A DNA stretch of 32,778 nucleotides, taken from positions 1 through 32,778 of the forward strand of contig WQUY01000023.1 of the NCBI GenBank assembly GCA_009781855.1. Direction: 5' to 3'. The stretch comes from Oscillospiraceae bacterium (GTDB lineage Bacteria; Bacillota; Clostridia; Oscillospirales; Oscillospiraceae). The notes under the pieces were generated by a model. That model did not search any database. It saw nothing but the letters and a program-made list of their open reading frames with translations, and had not been told where the DNA came from. This document shows, piece by piece, positions 8,648 to 16,583 of this stretch; the stretch's first letter is position 1; every line of letters starts with the position of its first letter. Both the position numbers and the translations under genes were made by a program.

Positions 8648-9106
8648 TTATTTGATTCGCAGCCTTACATTTGCTATTTCCTGTTTTTCAAAGGAAATAC
8701 GCTGACCCGACATATCCATCTCAACACGGCCTTCGTCAGAATAAGCGACGAGGTCTCCGAGGTATATCTTTTGGCCATCTCTTGCCTTATATAGTTTTAC
8801 TTCTATAAAGTGACCCATAAAACGCTCAAAATCGGACGGCCTTCTCAGCCGTCTTTCAGCACCGGCACTCGATACTTCAAATGTATAGCTGCCTGGAATT
8901 ATGTCCTCATGCTCATCAAGGATTGGATCAAGATCGCGGCTGACTGCCTCACAGTGGGTGATGGACACACCATCCGGTCGGTCAATATATATGCGCAACA
9001 CCCATCCGCTTGGCTCTTTTATGTATTCAACTTCCCAGAGTTCGCAGTCATTTTTTTGGACTATCGGTTCGGCAAGTTTTGTGATGGCGTCGATGATTTT
9101 GCTCAT
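8648..9106 (-). CDS. rimP: Ribosome maturation factor RimP
   Basis: Assists early 30S assembly. The 152-residue protein has the two RimP domains. The N-terminal alpha/beta domain has CELWEVEYIKEPSGWVLRIYID, ITHCEAVSRDLDPILD and YTFEVSSAGAERRLRRPSDFERF; the family norm is EVSSPGxxRPL, and Ala replaces Pro here. A C-terminal Sm-like barrel covers about 95-150. ATG 9106 follows CGGAGAA with suitable spacing. It is the first long gene of the nusA operon, behind the promoter at 9208-9236 and a leader hairpin. Confidence 0.94.
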   Translation of the reverse strand: MSKIIDAITKLAEPIVQKNDCELWEVEYIKEPSGWVLRIYIDRPDGVSITHCEAVSRDLDPILDEHEDIIPGSYTFEVSSAGAERRLRRPSDFERFMGHFIEVKLYKARDGQKIYLGDLVAYSDEGRVEMDMSGQRISFEKQEIANVRLRIK

Positions 9107-9151
9107 GAATGTTTCTCCGAGGCACGGTAATTTTACTTTTTATGAATATTG

Positions 9152-9180
9152 CAAGAAAAAGAGTGGGAGTATCCCCACTC
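9152..9180 (-). terminator. Intrinsic terminator-like hairpin in the rimP leader (possible attenuator)
   Basis: On the minus strand a perfect 7-bp stem (9174-9180 with 9161-9167), loop of 6 nt, is followed by TTTTTCTT. It lies between the operon promoter and rimP, 46 nt before the start codon, so transcription of the whole nusA-infB operon would have to pass it. Position and shape suggest attenuation, possibly NusA-dependent; no alternative antiterminator fold was resolved by eye. Confidence 0.6.
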
Positions 9181-9207
9181 AGAACAAGGTTTCGTGCCAA
9201 CTCGGTT

Positions 9208-9236
9208 AATATAGCATAACCCGACGGCAAATGCAA
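9208..9236 (-). promoter_or_regulatory. Sigma-A-type promoter of the rimP-nusA-infB-ribF operon
   Basis: On the minus strand, -35 TTGCAT (9231-9236) and -10 TATATT (9208-9213) are separated by exactly 17 bp. Initiation near 9201 would give a leader of about 95 nt before rimP, containing the terminator-like hairpin. Confidence 0.7.
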
Positions 9237-9382
9237 GCCTTTTTGCGATATTTTTTGGTGATTTCACATATACAACATAACAATTCACAGGGTAATCGCT
9301 GTTGCATAACTGACCTTTTTGTGTTAGCTTTAACTTATCAGTTCTAACTCATAAAAAATTTCTGGTAATGCGGTGATTGTAA

Positions 9383-10078
9383 ATGAAAAAGCATCTTATA
9401 ATTCAAATTGCTATTATTGTTGCAATTATTTCTCTGGTTATCGTCATGGTTGTCGATTTGTTCCCACTTGTGAGGGAGGTCATCGCAAATGTTGATGACG
9501 AATCGGCCATGGTGGATTATATTGCACAGCACGGTAGCAGAGGTGTGCCAATCCTTGTAGGGATGCAGGCATTGCTCATCATTGTACCCATTTTTCCATC
9601 TGCTGCCGCACAGGTACTTGCCGGGCTATGCTATGGCGCTTTCTGGGGTGCAATCATCAGTTTGGGCGGCCTTGTCTTGGGTAATTTGCTTGTCTTCGGT
9701 GGGATGCGTCAATTACAGGACTTGATTGCACCGCTTCTCAAAAGACATAAAAAGCACAAAGGAATTATATCAAAAGAGCAGCTTGAAAAAATAAAACGCC
9801 CCGAGTTGGTCGCATTTTCTTTCTTTCTAATCCCATTCATACCGGGCGGTATCATCCCCTACGTATTTGCTGAAACAAAAATCCCCATACACAAATACAT
9901 GTTGGCTGCTGTTGCAGGCAATATCCCATCTGTTTTTCTCTGTACATTTTTGGGTGATCGTCTATCTGCAGGCAACTATACCACTGTTATTATCATCGCA
10001 GCGGTTATCGTTGTAGTTCTTGTTGTTGTGCTGCTGTTTCGAAAAAAAATCATGGCAAAGCTGGCGCCAGCGAGCTAG
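9383..10078 (+). CDS. TVP38/TMEM64 (VTT / DedA-like) family membrane protein
   Basis: A 231-residue integral membrane protein. There is an N-terminal membrane helix (about 4-28), an extracytoplasmic stretch, then hydrophobic segments around 56-75 and 85-108. A basic loop (LLKRHKKHKGIISKEQL) comes next, and the VTT-domain signature FFLIPFIPGGIIPYVFAET lies at about 147-165. Two further C-terminal helices end in a basic tail. The SNARE-associated/VTT family includes DedA and TMEM41-like proteins linked to lipid scrambling or undecaprenyl phosphate recycling; which applies here is unknown. ATG 9383 follows GGTGAT. It is transcribed divergently from the rimP operon across a 276-bp gap and precedes the secreted esterase gene by 214 bp. 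Confidence 0.82.
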   Translation: MKKHLIIQIAIIVAIISLVIVMVVDLFPLVREVIANVDDESAMVDYIAQHGSRGVPILVGMQALLIIVPIFPSAAAQVLAGLCYGAFWGAIISLGGLVLGNLLVFGGMRQLQDLIAPLLKRHKKHKGIISKEQLEKIKRPELVAFSFFLIPFIPGGIIPYVFAETKIPIHKYMLAAVAGNIPSVFLCTFLGDRLSAGNYTTVIIIAAVIVVVLVVVLLFRKKIMAKLAPAS

Positions 10079-10292
10079 ACTAAAGCTAACGAGACGTTGG
10101 GATATCTCCACCCTAGCAGAGCGTAAGTTTTCAAGGACATCCCTCTGTCATTTCGCACAGAAACATAGGCAAAACTAGTCAAATTTGCCAATGTACATTT
10201 CCTTTTTGAAAATGATAAAATTTAATACAACACAAAATCGCCGGAAGTGCTTAGGGGTAGGGCGATATATTTAATTTTGGGGGTAAAAGTTC

Positions 10293-13200
10293 ATGCAAAA
10301 AAGCGTACTCAGAAAATCTCTTGCGTTAGCTCTCGCTTTGTTTATGACGCTGGCAATGTTCCCTGTGGCTTCATTAGCAGCAACACCGGACGAGACTGCA
10401 GATGCCATGAAAGCAGCACAAACGCTCTTTGACCTTGGTCTGTTTCGCGGCACCGGAATCGACGCTGAGGACAATCCCATTTTCAGCTTAGAGGATCAGG
10501 CAACCAGAATTCAAGGCTTAATCATGTTTCTCCGCTTTATTGGAGCATATGACCGAGCCCTGGACGGCGACTACGATAGTCCATTTGAGGATGTTTTTGG
10601 TACCTATAATAGAGCAATAGTAGGCTATGCATATCAAAGAGGCTTGACCCATGGTGTTCGTGCCACTGCATTTGACCCAGCGGGCGATCTTACCGCAACC
10701 ATGTTCCTGACATTTATGCTCCGCGCACTTGGGTTTGAGGATGGCGTTGATTTTCAGTGGAACAACGCGTGGGTTCTATCGGACGAACTGGGAATAACTC
10801 ATGGTGAATTCTACGAACAAAACAACTACATTCTTCGTGGCAATATGGTTTTAATCGCACTATTTTTGCTTGAGCAGCAAATTGTAGATTCTGACTTAAC
10901 ACTTCTGGATTACCTGATTGAATCAGAAATACTTACGGAAGACGCAAGAGACCTTGTGGCGACTGCAATCAGTGAAATCCGTGCAGATTTACCTTATGAG
11001 CAAGCCCCTCCATTAGCGGCTACACCACCACCCACAATCGGTGGCGGCGGTGGCGGTGGCTTCGGCCCCGGCGGTGGCTCCGGCAATAATAATGATAACG
11101 GAAATGATGACGACAATGGCGATGACGACATCATTGATGATAGCACACAAATTGCTTTTAACCAAGCACGCGCTGCAGCGCTCAGCGCCATTACTGCAGC
11201 AAATCTGCCTGATGCCGCGGCACTATATGATTACACCATCGTTGTGCCCAGAATGGACATTGCTACCCACAGGGTATTTTCAAATACAGAAAATCTCACA
11301 GCAGCAGACGGCGGTCTCACTGATTATACTTTCCATCCGCACATGATTCCCTTTACATATTGGCCGTCAGTTGGCGCCCCATCAATAGAAAGCTATTGGG
11401 GCAATGCTCCTGCAACCGGCATTTATGCACTCATTGAAACCATGTTTAGGTACGCAACCATTGATTATGACTTTGCTGCTGATCCTGATTTTGCAGCTTG
11501 GCATGAATTTGATGAGCTGTATAGACCAGCTGCTATGGCAGGCACCGTTGTTTCAGAAAAGCAGGTATATATACTGGCAGGTAACCAAGCCGGTCTGCGC
11601 ATTGCACTGCCGGAGGACGCTGCTGATTTCTTTGTTCCACATAGGATTTACCAAAGAGCCATCGTGGTTAATCAAGGGCCTACAGAAAATCTGAGGGTAG
11701 CAGACTACATATTGGCTGCCAATCCGCCCGGTGCTCCAGCATTTGGTAGCGCTTTGCTGCACGACCACTTGGGCAGAGATCATGGCTTATATGACTTTGG
11801 CTTCAATCATAAAGGCGTCGCTATAGCGTTTGTTTCACGTACGCTTACCGATTTTACATTTGTAGCTGAATTCACTGCCAGCCCAGCAATCCCCGGAGTA
11901 CAAGGCACAATCAGGATTGGTCAATATATGAACAATCTTTTTGAGGTCGCCGAGGGGGCTAATCTATACACCGTGACCACAGGTGCAGGCGCAACCATCA
12001 CACCGAGCGATTGGAGCATTCTGGCAGGCCTTCCCGGAGGCAATGGGCATGGTACAATAAGGCCTGTCTTTGACGAAAACGGAAGGGTCATAGAAGCCTA
12101 TTTTATGGCCACCGGCAACACAAACCCCACCGCAGCAAATCAAAGGTGGAGCTATTATCTTGGCGTCCATTCCAGTGCGGCTTTCCCCTTCGATACTGTT
12201 GAGAACCCAAATCCTGTTTCATTTGCACTGTATAATCCAACTACAGATCTTTTGAATACTGGCGCAAATACAAACGCCACCAATCAGACACTATACCCAC
12301 TATACATCTTTTTCCATGGTCAAAGCGGAGAAGCAAACACTGCCAATTTCGCTTCCAATAACGCCATGGCAAATAACTACACGCTAAATAACTTCCAAGA
12401 CCAATTCGAAACCAACACCCCCGGCGTTAGCGGTGCTTTTGTCATGGCCGGACGATCACATGGCGCACGCACCTCCACCCTTTACGGCGCTCAAGGATGG
12501 ATTACCGGCTTTCGCGGTGGGATGAACCCGCTTTACCAAGCAGGTGATCAATCAGCCTATGGCCAGAACACACAAGCCGCTGCAATCGTCCAAAATGTAA
12601 GATGGCTCATCGAAAACTACCCCATTGATCCCAACAGGATATATTTGACCGGACACTCTGCCGGTGGGCATCAAGCGTTAAACGTCATGTTTGCATCCGT
12701 GCGGCTTGGTTATCCGAATCTATTTGCAGCAGTAGTTCCCAGCCAATCGGCCTTCTTCCCTGCACTCAACAGATTCCCTGCTTTTGATGCCGATCTGAGC
12801 ATTGTCGATGGCGGCCCTAATCTGGGAATAGGATTGCAAAGCTGGCTCGAAGCCACTGCCCATATCCCCCATTGGATGCAAGCTGCAAGAAATGACGGAA
12901 CTTGCCGCTGGGGCATAACGGCAGGTGATGACTTTGAACTTTGGAGACGTGTCAGAGATCTCACGGGGTCTGCTAATGGTGGCTTAACCAGGGTCACCGT
13001 GGTTGTAGATGAGAAAAACGCAAACGGAACGCGTGCAGGGCAACATTCCGGAGTTCAGCTGCTCCAGAACAACGTTTTTGCCAGCAACTTATGGCATGAT
13101 GGCACATCGCATGTCATTACCGATGCACCGGGATATAATTACGTCAGGCTCGATTTCATGGATCGGGTATTCGCCGCTGCACCTTATGGGTGGCAAGAGG

Positions 13201-13622
13201 CATATACAACCGCAACCACTTGGCGTCCGGCAGGCGCAGCAGCCATCAATGGAGATGTTTACGCAGCAAGAGCGCATTTGTTCTCATTCGGAAAATACCC
13301 ACAATATAGTTCAGATACCGATTGGGCCGGAACCCTGATTCAGTGGCTCAACGCTGCAGGCAGATTCAGAGCCGGCGAATGCTTTGCAGATATAGACAAG
13401 TCCGTGCCCAGTCCAACAACATTTGCACAATATCTCGCTGTGACCATTGATTACGAACTCATTGAGCAATATCTTCCGCTGGATGTCACACCGGATCTTG
13501 CAGATGAGCCGGATGAGGATGACGGCTACACATACCCAGGCGAAGATGATACATACCCGCCCTACGACTACCCATCATACGATGAGGTTTACGCCGAGGC
13601 GCCGAGCTATCTTTACGAATAA
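10293..13622 (+). CDS. Secreted SLH-like, alpha/beta-hydrolase (esterase) surface protein
   Basis: A 1109-residue exported protein. A signal peptide occupies about 1-30, ending ASLA-A. Residues about 35-235 form degenerate S-layer-homology-like repeats (ATRIQGLIMFLRFIG, RAIVGYAYQRGL, DLTATMFLTFMLRALGF), probably for cell-wall attachment. A Gly-rich then Asn/Asp-rich linker follows at about 249-285. The C-terminal two-thirds includes a hydrolase core with HGQSG (His675) as an oxyanion-type motif and TGHSAGGHQAL, giving nucleophile Ser789 (GxSxG). A candidate catalytic His lies in GTSHVITDA. The last ~40 residues are very acidic and Tyr/Pro-rich. The core resembles the PHB-depolymerase/feruloyl-esterase-like group, but the substrate is unknown. 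The start is ATG 10293 after GGGGGT. It is followed by a strong terminator hairpin, so it may be monocistronic. Confidence 0.8.
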   Translation: MQKSVLRKSLALALALFMTLAMFPVASLAATPDETADAMKAAQTLFDLGLFRGTGIDAEDNPIFSLEDQATRIQGLIMFLRFIGAYDRALDGDYDSPFEDVFGTYNRAIVGYAYQRGLTHGVRATAFDPAGDLTATMFLTFMLRALGFEDGVDFQWNNAWVLSDELGITHGEFYEQNNYILRGNMVLIALFLLEQQIVDSDLTLLDYLIESEILTEDARDLVATAISEIRADLPYEQAPPLAATPPPTIGGGGGGGFGPGGGSGNNNDNGNDDDNGDDDIIDDSTQIAFNQARAAALSAITAANLPDAAALYDYTIVVPRMDIATHRVFSNTENLTAADGGLTDYTFHPHMIPFTYWPSVGAPSIESYWGNAPATGIYALIETMFRYATIDYDFAADPDFAAWHEFDELYRPAAMAGTVVSEKQVYILAGNQAGLRIALPEDAADFFVPHRIYQRAIVVNQGPTENLRVADYILAANPPGAPAFGSALLHDHLGRDHGLYDFGFNHKGVAIAFVSRTLTDFTFVAEFTASPAIPGVQGTIRIGQYMNNLFEVAEGANLYTVTTGAGATITPSDWSILAGLPGGNGHGTIRPVFDENGRVIEAYFMATGNTNPTAANQRWSYYLGVHSSAAFPFDTVENPNPVSFALYNPTTDLLNTGANTNATNQTLYPLYIFFHGQSGEANTANFASNNAMANNYTLNNFQDQFETNTPGVSGAFVMAGRSHGARTSTLYGAQGWITGFRGGMNPLYQAGDQSAYGQNTQAAAIVQNVRWLIENYPIDPNRIYLTGHSAGGHQALNVMFASVRLGYPNLFAAVVPSQSAFFPALNRFPAFDADLSIVDGGPNLGIGLQSWLEATAHIPHWMQAARNDGTCRWGITAGDDFELWRRVRDLTGSANGGLTRVTVVVDEKNANGTRAGQHSGVQLLQNNVFASNLWHDGTSHVITDAPGYNYVRLDFMDRVFAAAPYGWQEAYTTATTWRPAGAAAINGDVYAARAHLFSFGKYPQYSSDTDWAGTLIQWLNAAGRFRAGECFADIDKSVPSPTTFAQYLAVTIDYELIEQYLPLDVTPDLADEPDEDDGYTYPGEDDTYPPYDYPSYDEVYAEAPSYLYE

Positions 13623-13638
13623 TTAAAACCCTGATGAG

Positions 13639-13676
13639 TTCGGGCGGTTGCACATCTGCAACCGCCCGAATGCTTT
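13639..13676 (+). terminator. Intrinsic terminator after the SLH-esterase gene
   Basis: A perfect 13-bp GC-rich stem (13639-13651 and 13658-13670) with a 6-nt loop is followed by TGCTTTT. It starts 17 bp after the esterase stop and lies between convergent genes, so it may also block transcripts from the PucR-type gene; the T-run is better on the plus side. Confidence 0.8.
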
Positions 13677-13683
13677 TCACATT

Positions 13684-15306
13684 TTATTCTATTTGCGGCT
13701 CTTCAGCCATTGCTTTCTCACCCGTATACTGAATACCATAACGCTCCAGCATCAGAAAAGATATGATGAGATTTAATCTTGTCAATTTGCAATCCAGTTT
13801 GATTTTCAACAATTGCTCTATTCTTGTTATATGATAAACCACTGTATTTCTGTGCATATGAATACTGTTTGCCGTCTCAGTTGCACGCCGCTCATTAAAA
13901 AGATAATTGCACAGAATTTCTAAACAGTTTGTTTGCCTGCTTAAATCGTACTCATGCAGGAAAAAGAGCATCTTCCCATATTTGCTGTATCTCCAAAGGC
14001 TTTCGATGCGTTCATCTTTGCTCAGTAAACACATTGCATAATATGAAGAAAATTGTGCGATATGGCTGCGCTTTTGAGTATACCTAAAAATCGTACTTGC
14101 ATTTGAATCTTGTGCCATAATTTCGCCCAATGCCAATTCTGCCTGTTTATAAGCTTCTGACATCTCAAGTAGATTATCAAAAACTTCACTCACTCCGCAC
14201 TGCACGTTATTTTCTTCAAAATAAGTGTTTAGCTTGCTATACAAACGCACCTCTTCAATCCTATCTTCAAGGTTTGAATGATGGAAAAACAGCACCAATC
14301 GAAAGTTATAATATATGGGCTTTGCAAATGAAAACATTTGTGTAATATCTTGCGCCATATGCCCCGGAAATGTGGAATTGCCTCTATTTCCCTCTGTAAC
14401 AAGCATGACTATATAGTCATCTTCTGGCTTTATACCCACAAGCATAGCGCGCTCATCCACTTTGCCATTATTTATTCCGGACATCAGATCACTGAACAGT
14501 GAGGTATAGGCCGTATTGGGGAGTTTGCTTTCCTCCCATTCATTTTTCACATGGTAGTCCAGCACACGAGACAACAGACTGAATAAATCAAGCAATCCCT
14601 GGGTCAACTCTTTGTGGTTGCAGCTCATGACCATATGCATATAGTAGGTTTCGTCAAATGTAAAAACCTTGCTGACTATGGTGTACTTTGCAATATCATT
14701 GCTTGTATTGATTATCAATCTATCGGTGTTTTTCCACGCGTCATATCTCTTAAATCTTTTAAATTTCTTGACTGTATCAACGGAATGATATCCGTTATTG
14801 ACAAGAAATATCGATACAGGATCATCAGTTTGAATCCTCTTTGTGTAAGCGAGCAGAGCAAGCGCCGAATCAGAGATAGATATAAAATTCCCAATCACAT
14901 GCTCACACATGCTCAAAATATCCTGCATGCTCTTCTTCGTTATCAGTGCATGAAGCATGTTCTCATACCACGTAGTTACATTAACAAATATTTCTTGAAC
15001 CTCAGCGAAAAATTGTGCAAGCTCCACCTCCTCCTCAACAACTATAGTTTTTGAAAACCCTTCACCCATGCTTGGCTTTGTATCGTTTGTGTTGCAAAGG
15101 CATATGCAATAGAGCTCTTCTTTAAGAATCAAAGCTTTCGTCTGTGCCGAAAAGCGGCAAATATAAAGCGTTTCTTTCCTAAGTTCATTAATATTTGGAG
15201 ATAAAAATGAACAGCGATCAAACGCTACATCCTCCGGAAAGTCACCCAGTCGCTCATGTTTGTAATGTCTGATTCCATCAAGAATAATGTTCAATGATAT
15301 ATACAT
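13684..15306 (-). CDS. PucR-family transcriptional regulator
   Basis: A 540-residue regulator. The C-terminus (about 475-530) is a PucR-type helix-turn-helix: LCNYLFNERRATETANSIHMHRNTVVYHITRIEQLL. The central part has a GGDEF-like/CdaR-type fold (about 300-400, with YIVMLVTEG and FRLVLFFH). The N-terminus, MYISLNIILDGIRHY, resembles the start of PurC-like PucR sensor domains. The frame extends upstream to 15471, overlapping azlD. ATG 15306 was chosen because GTGAGG lies 9 nt upstream and the family-like N-terminus starts there. Such proteins regulate purine, amino-acid or other catabolic genes in response to small molecules. Its place 86 bp downstream of azlD on the same strand suggests co-transcription and control of azlCD, or of the divergent genes; this is inference. 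Confidence 0.85.
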   Translation of the reverse strand: MYISLNIILDGIRHYKHERLGDFPEDVAFDRCSFLSPNINELRKETLYICRFSAQTKALILKEELYCICLCNTNDTKPSMGEGFSKTIVVEEEVELAQFFAEVQEIFVNVTTWYENMLHALITKKSMQDILSMCEHVIGNFISISDSALALLAYTKRIQTDDPVSIFLVNNGYHSVDTVKKFKRFKRYDAWKNTDRLIINTSNDIAKYTIVSKVFTFDETYYMHMVMSCNHKELTQGLLDLFSLLSRVLDYHVKNEWEESKLPNTAYTSLFSDLMSGINNGKVDERAMLVGIKPEDDYIVMLVTEGNRGNSTFPGHMAQDITQMFSFAKPIYYNFRLVLFFHHSNLEDRIEEVRLYSKLNTYFEENNVQCGVSEVFDNLLEMSEAYKQAELALGEIMAQDSNASTIFRYTQKRSHIAQFSSYYAMCLLSKDERIESLWRYSKYGKMLFFLHEYDLSRQTNCLEILCNYLFNERRATETANSIHMHRNTVVYHITRIEQLLKIKLDCKLTRLNLIISFLMLERYGIQYTGEKAMAEEPQIE

Positions 15307-15392
15307 TTGCAGCATCCTCACTTTAAAAACACATAGCCGAACGCCTTTCCGCTGGACACTCATCGCGGCATGTGCAGTTATACAGGGTCGTA

Positions 15393-15728
15393 TCAATAAA
15401 ACAAAAACTGTACAAGCAGCATATATGTCACCGTTCCGGCCAGAATTGATATCAATGTATTCCTTTTCCAAATATGAAGCACGGCTACAACCGTTATTGC
15501 TATAGCTTCAGGTATACCATAAGGCGACGCAACAAATGTTACATATCGCAGACAATATACTACAAGCAGACTGATTGCCGCAGCAGGCAGCATTTTTCCA
15601 AGATATATGATATACTTTGGCGCTGACTGCGGATTTGGAAAAAACACAAATGGTAAAAAGCGTGTAATGGCTGTTCCGAGCGCCAGAACACCAATTATAA
15701 TTAGTGATTGAGTCGTTGTAAGTATCAT
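15393..15728 (-). CDS. azlD: AzlD family branched-chain amino acid exporter subunit
   Basis: A 111-residue, four-helix membrane protein with the AzlD pattern: an N-terminal helix ending ALGTAITRFLPFVFF, then PKYIIYLGKMLPAAAISLLVVYCL, then AIAITVVAVLHIWKRNTLISILAGTVTYMLLVQ split over the last helices. It is the small partner of AzlC; together they export branched-chain amino acids or analogues. The start ATG 15728 overlaps the azlC stop by 4 nt (ATGA), and GGTGGAGCA lies just before it. The frame is open further upstream to 15833, but that would overlap azlC heavily. Confidence 0.88.
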   Translation of the reverse strand: MILTTTQSLIIIGVLALGTAITRFLPFVFFPNPQSAPKYIIYLGKMLPAAAISLLVVYCLRYVTFVASPYGIPEAIAITVVAVLHIWKRNTLISILAGTVTYMLLVQFLFY

Positions 15729-16429
15729 TGCTCCACCTCTTTTCCAAGCTTCTTGCGAAAAATGGTTAAGCAGAGGATTATCAAAATCATCGCAGGAATA
15801 ATGAACTGGTTTGCGCCAAAGAAAACAAGACAAATAACCGAAGCACTCAACCCTATCAGCGCCGGTGAGTGGTTTTTCTTCTCACGCAACTGATTTATAA
15901 AAATCACTACAAAAAAGGCCGTCATCACAAAGTCGATGCCTCTTGTGTCGAAGTATCTGAGCAGAGGGCCTATAAGCCCACCAATGAGGCTGCCCAGTAC
16001 CCAATAGCCCTGATTTAGCAAGGCTACCGATAGCATAAATGACTTCTTGTCCATCCCAGGCGGTGGGGATGCCGATACCAGTATTGAAAAAGTCTCATCG
16101 CACATTGCAAATATAATGTATGGTTTCACTTTTCCGACATCACTGAGTTTCTCTAGCATCGAAATGCCATAAAAAAGATGTCTGGCATTTACGACAATTG
16201 CAATTAAAAATGCATAGACAGGGTCGAAAACGGATGTAAGCAAGCTAATTCCAACAAATTGTAACGCCCCGGCAAAAACAACAGCGCTTGTCAGAAGTAT
16301 CCATGGCCAACCAAATCCTCTGCTACTCATAAGTATTCCGTAGGCAATACCCAGAAAAGCAAATCCGGTCATTACAGGTATTGTGTGCGGCAGCGCCGCT
16401 TTCATTGCCGACAGTAATTTTTTTAGCAT
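15725..16429 (-). CDS. azlC: AzlC family branched-chain amino acid exporter subunit
   Basis: A 234-residue polytopic membrane protein, the large subunit of the AzlCD/YgaZH-type exporter. Family signatures are GFAFLGIAYGILMSSRGFG, FAGALQFVGISLL, VVNARHLFYGISMLEK and MCDETFSI. A run of hydrophobic segments follows to the C-terminus. ATG 16429 is preceded by AAAGGAT at good spacing, and a consensus promoter lies at 16481-16509. It is translationally coupled to azlD. The exporter normally protects against excess leucine/valine or toxic analogues. The PucR-type regulator downstream replaces the Lrp-type regulator seen at some azl loci. Confidence 0.9.
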   Translation of the reverse strand: MLKKLLSAMKAALPHTIPVMTGFAFLGIAYGILMSSRGFGWPWILLTSAVVFAGALQFVGISLLTSVFDPVYAFLIAIVVNARHLFYGISMLEKLSDVGKVKPYIIFAMCDETFSILVSASPPPGMDKKSFMLSVALLNQGYWVLGSLIGGLIGPLLRYFDTRGIDFVMTAFFVVIFINQLREKKNHSPALIGLSASVICLVFFGANQFIIPAMILIILCLTIFRKKLGKEVEQ

Positions 16430-16480
16430 AATTGATATCCTTTAAATCTTTGTCTTGAGAACGAATACGTTGTTAGTCAA

Positions 16481-16509
16481 ATGATACCCCAACGGCTTAA
16501 AGTCGTCAA
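16481..16509 (-). promoter_or_regulatory. Promoter of azlCD
   Basis: On the minus strand, -35 TTGACG (16504-16509) and -10 TATCAT (16481-16486) are separated by exactly 17 bp. Initiation near 16474 gives a leader of about 45 nt. The -35 box lies 6 bp from that of the divergent promoter. Confidence 0.7.
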
Positions 16510-16515
16510 CAAATA

Positions 16516-16544
16516 TTGACCATTTCCTCTTATTCAAGTATAAT
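16516..16544 (+). promoter_or_regulatory. Consensus promoter of the deacetylase / FAD-oxidoreductase operon
   Basis: -35 TTGACC (16516-16521) and a perfect -10 TATAAT (16539-16544) are separated by exactly 17 bp. Initiation at about 16551 rules out the TTG at 16548 as the start of the next gene and supports ATG 16584, with a leader of only about 33 nt. Confidence 0.8.
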
Positions 16545-16583
16545 TGGTTGGTTGATTATTCTTTGAAATGGATTTGTCTTATT

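Noticed and set aside
16548..16583. Upstream TTG extension of the deacetylase frame
   Set aside because: The TTG lies immediately after the TATAAT box, at or before the predicted transcription start.
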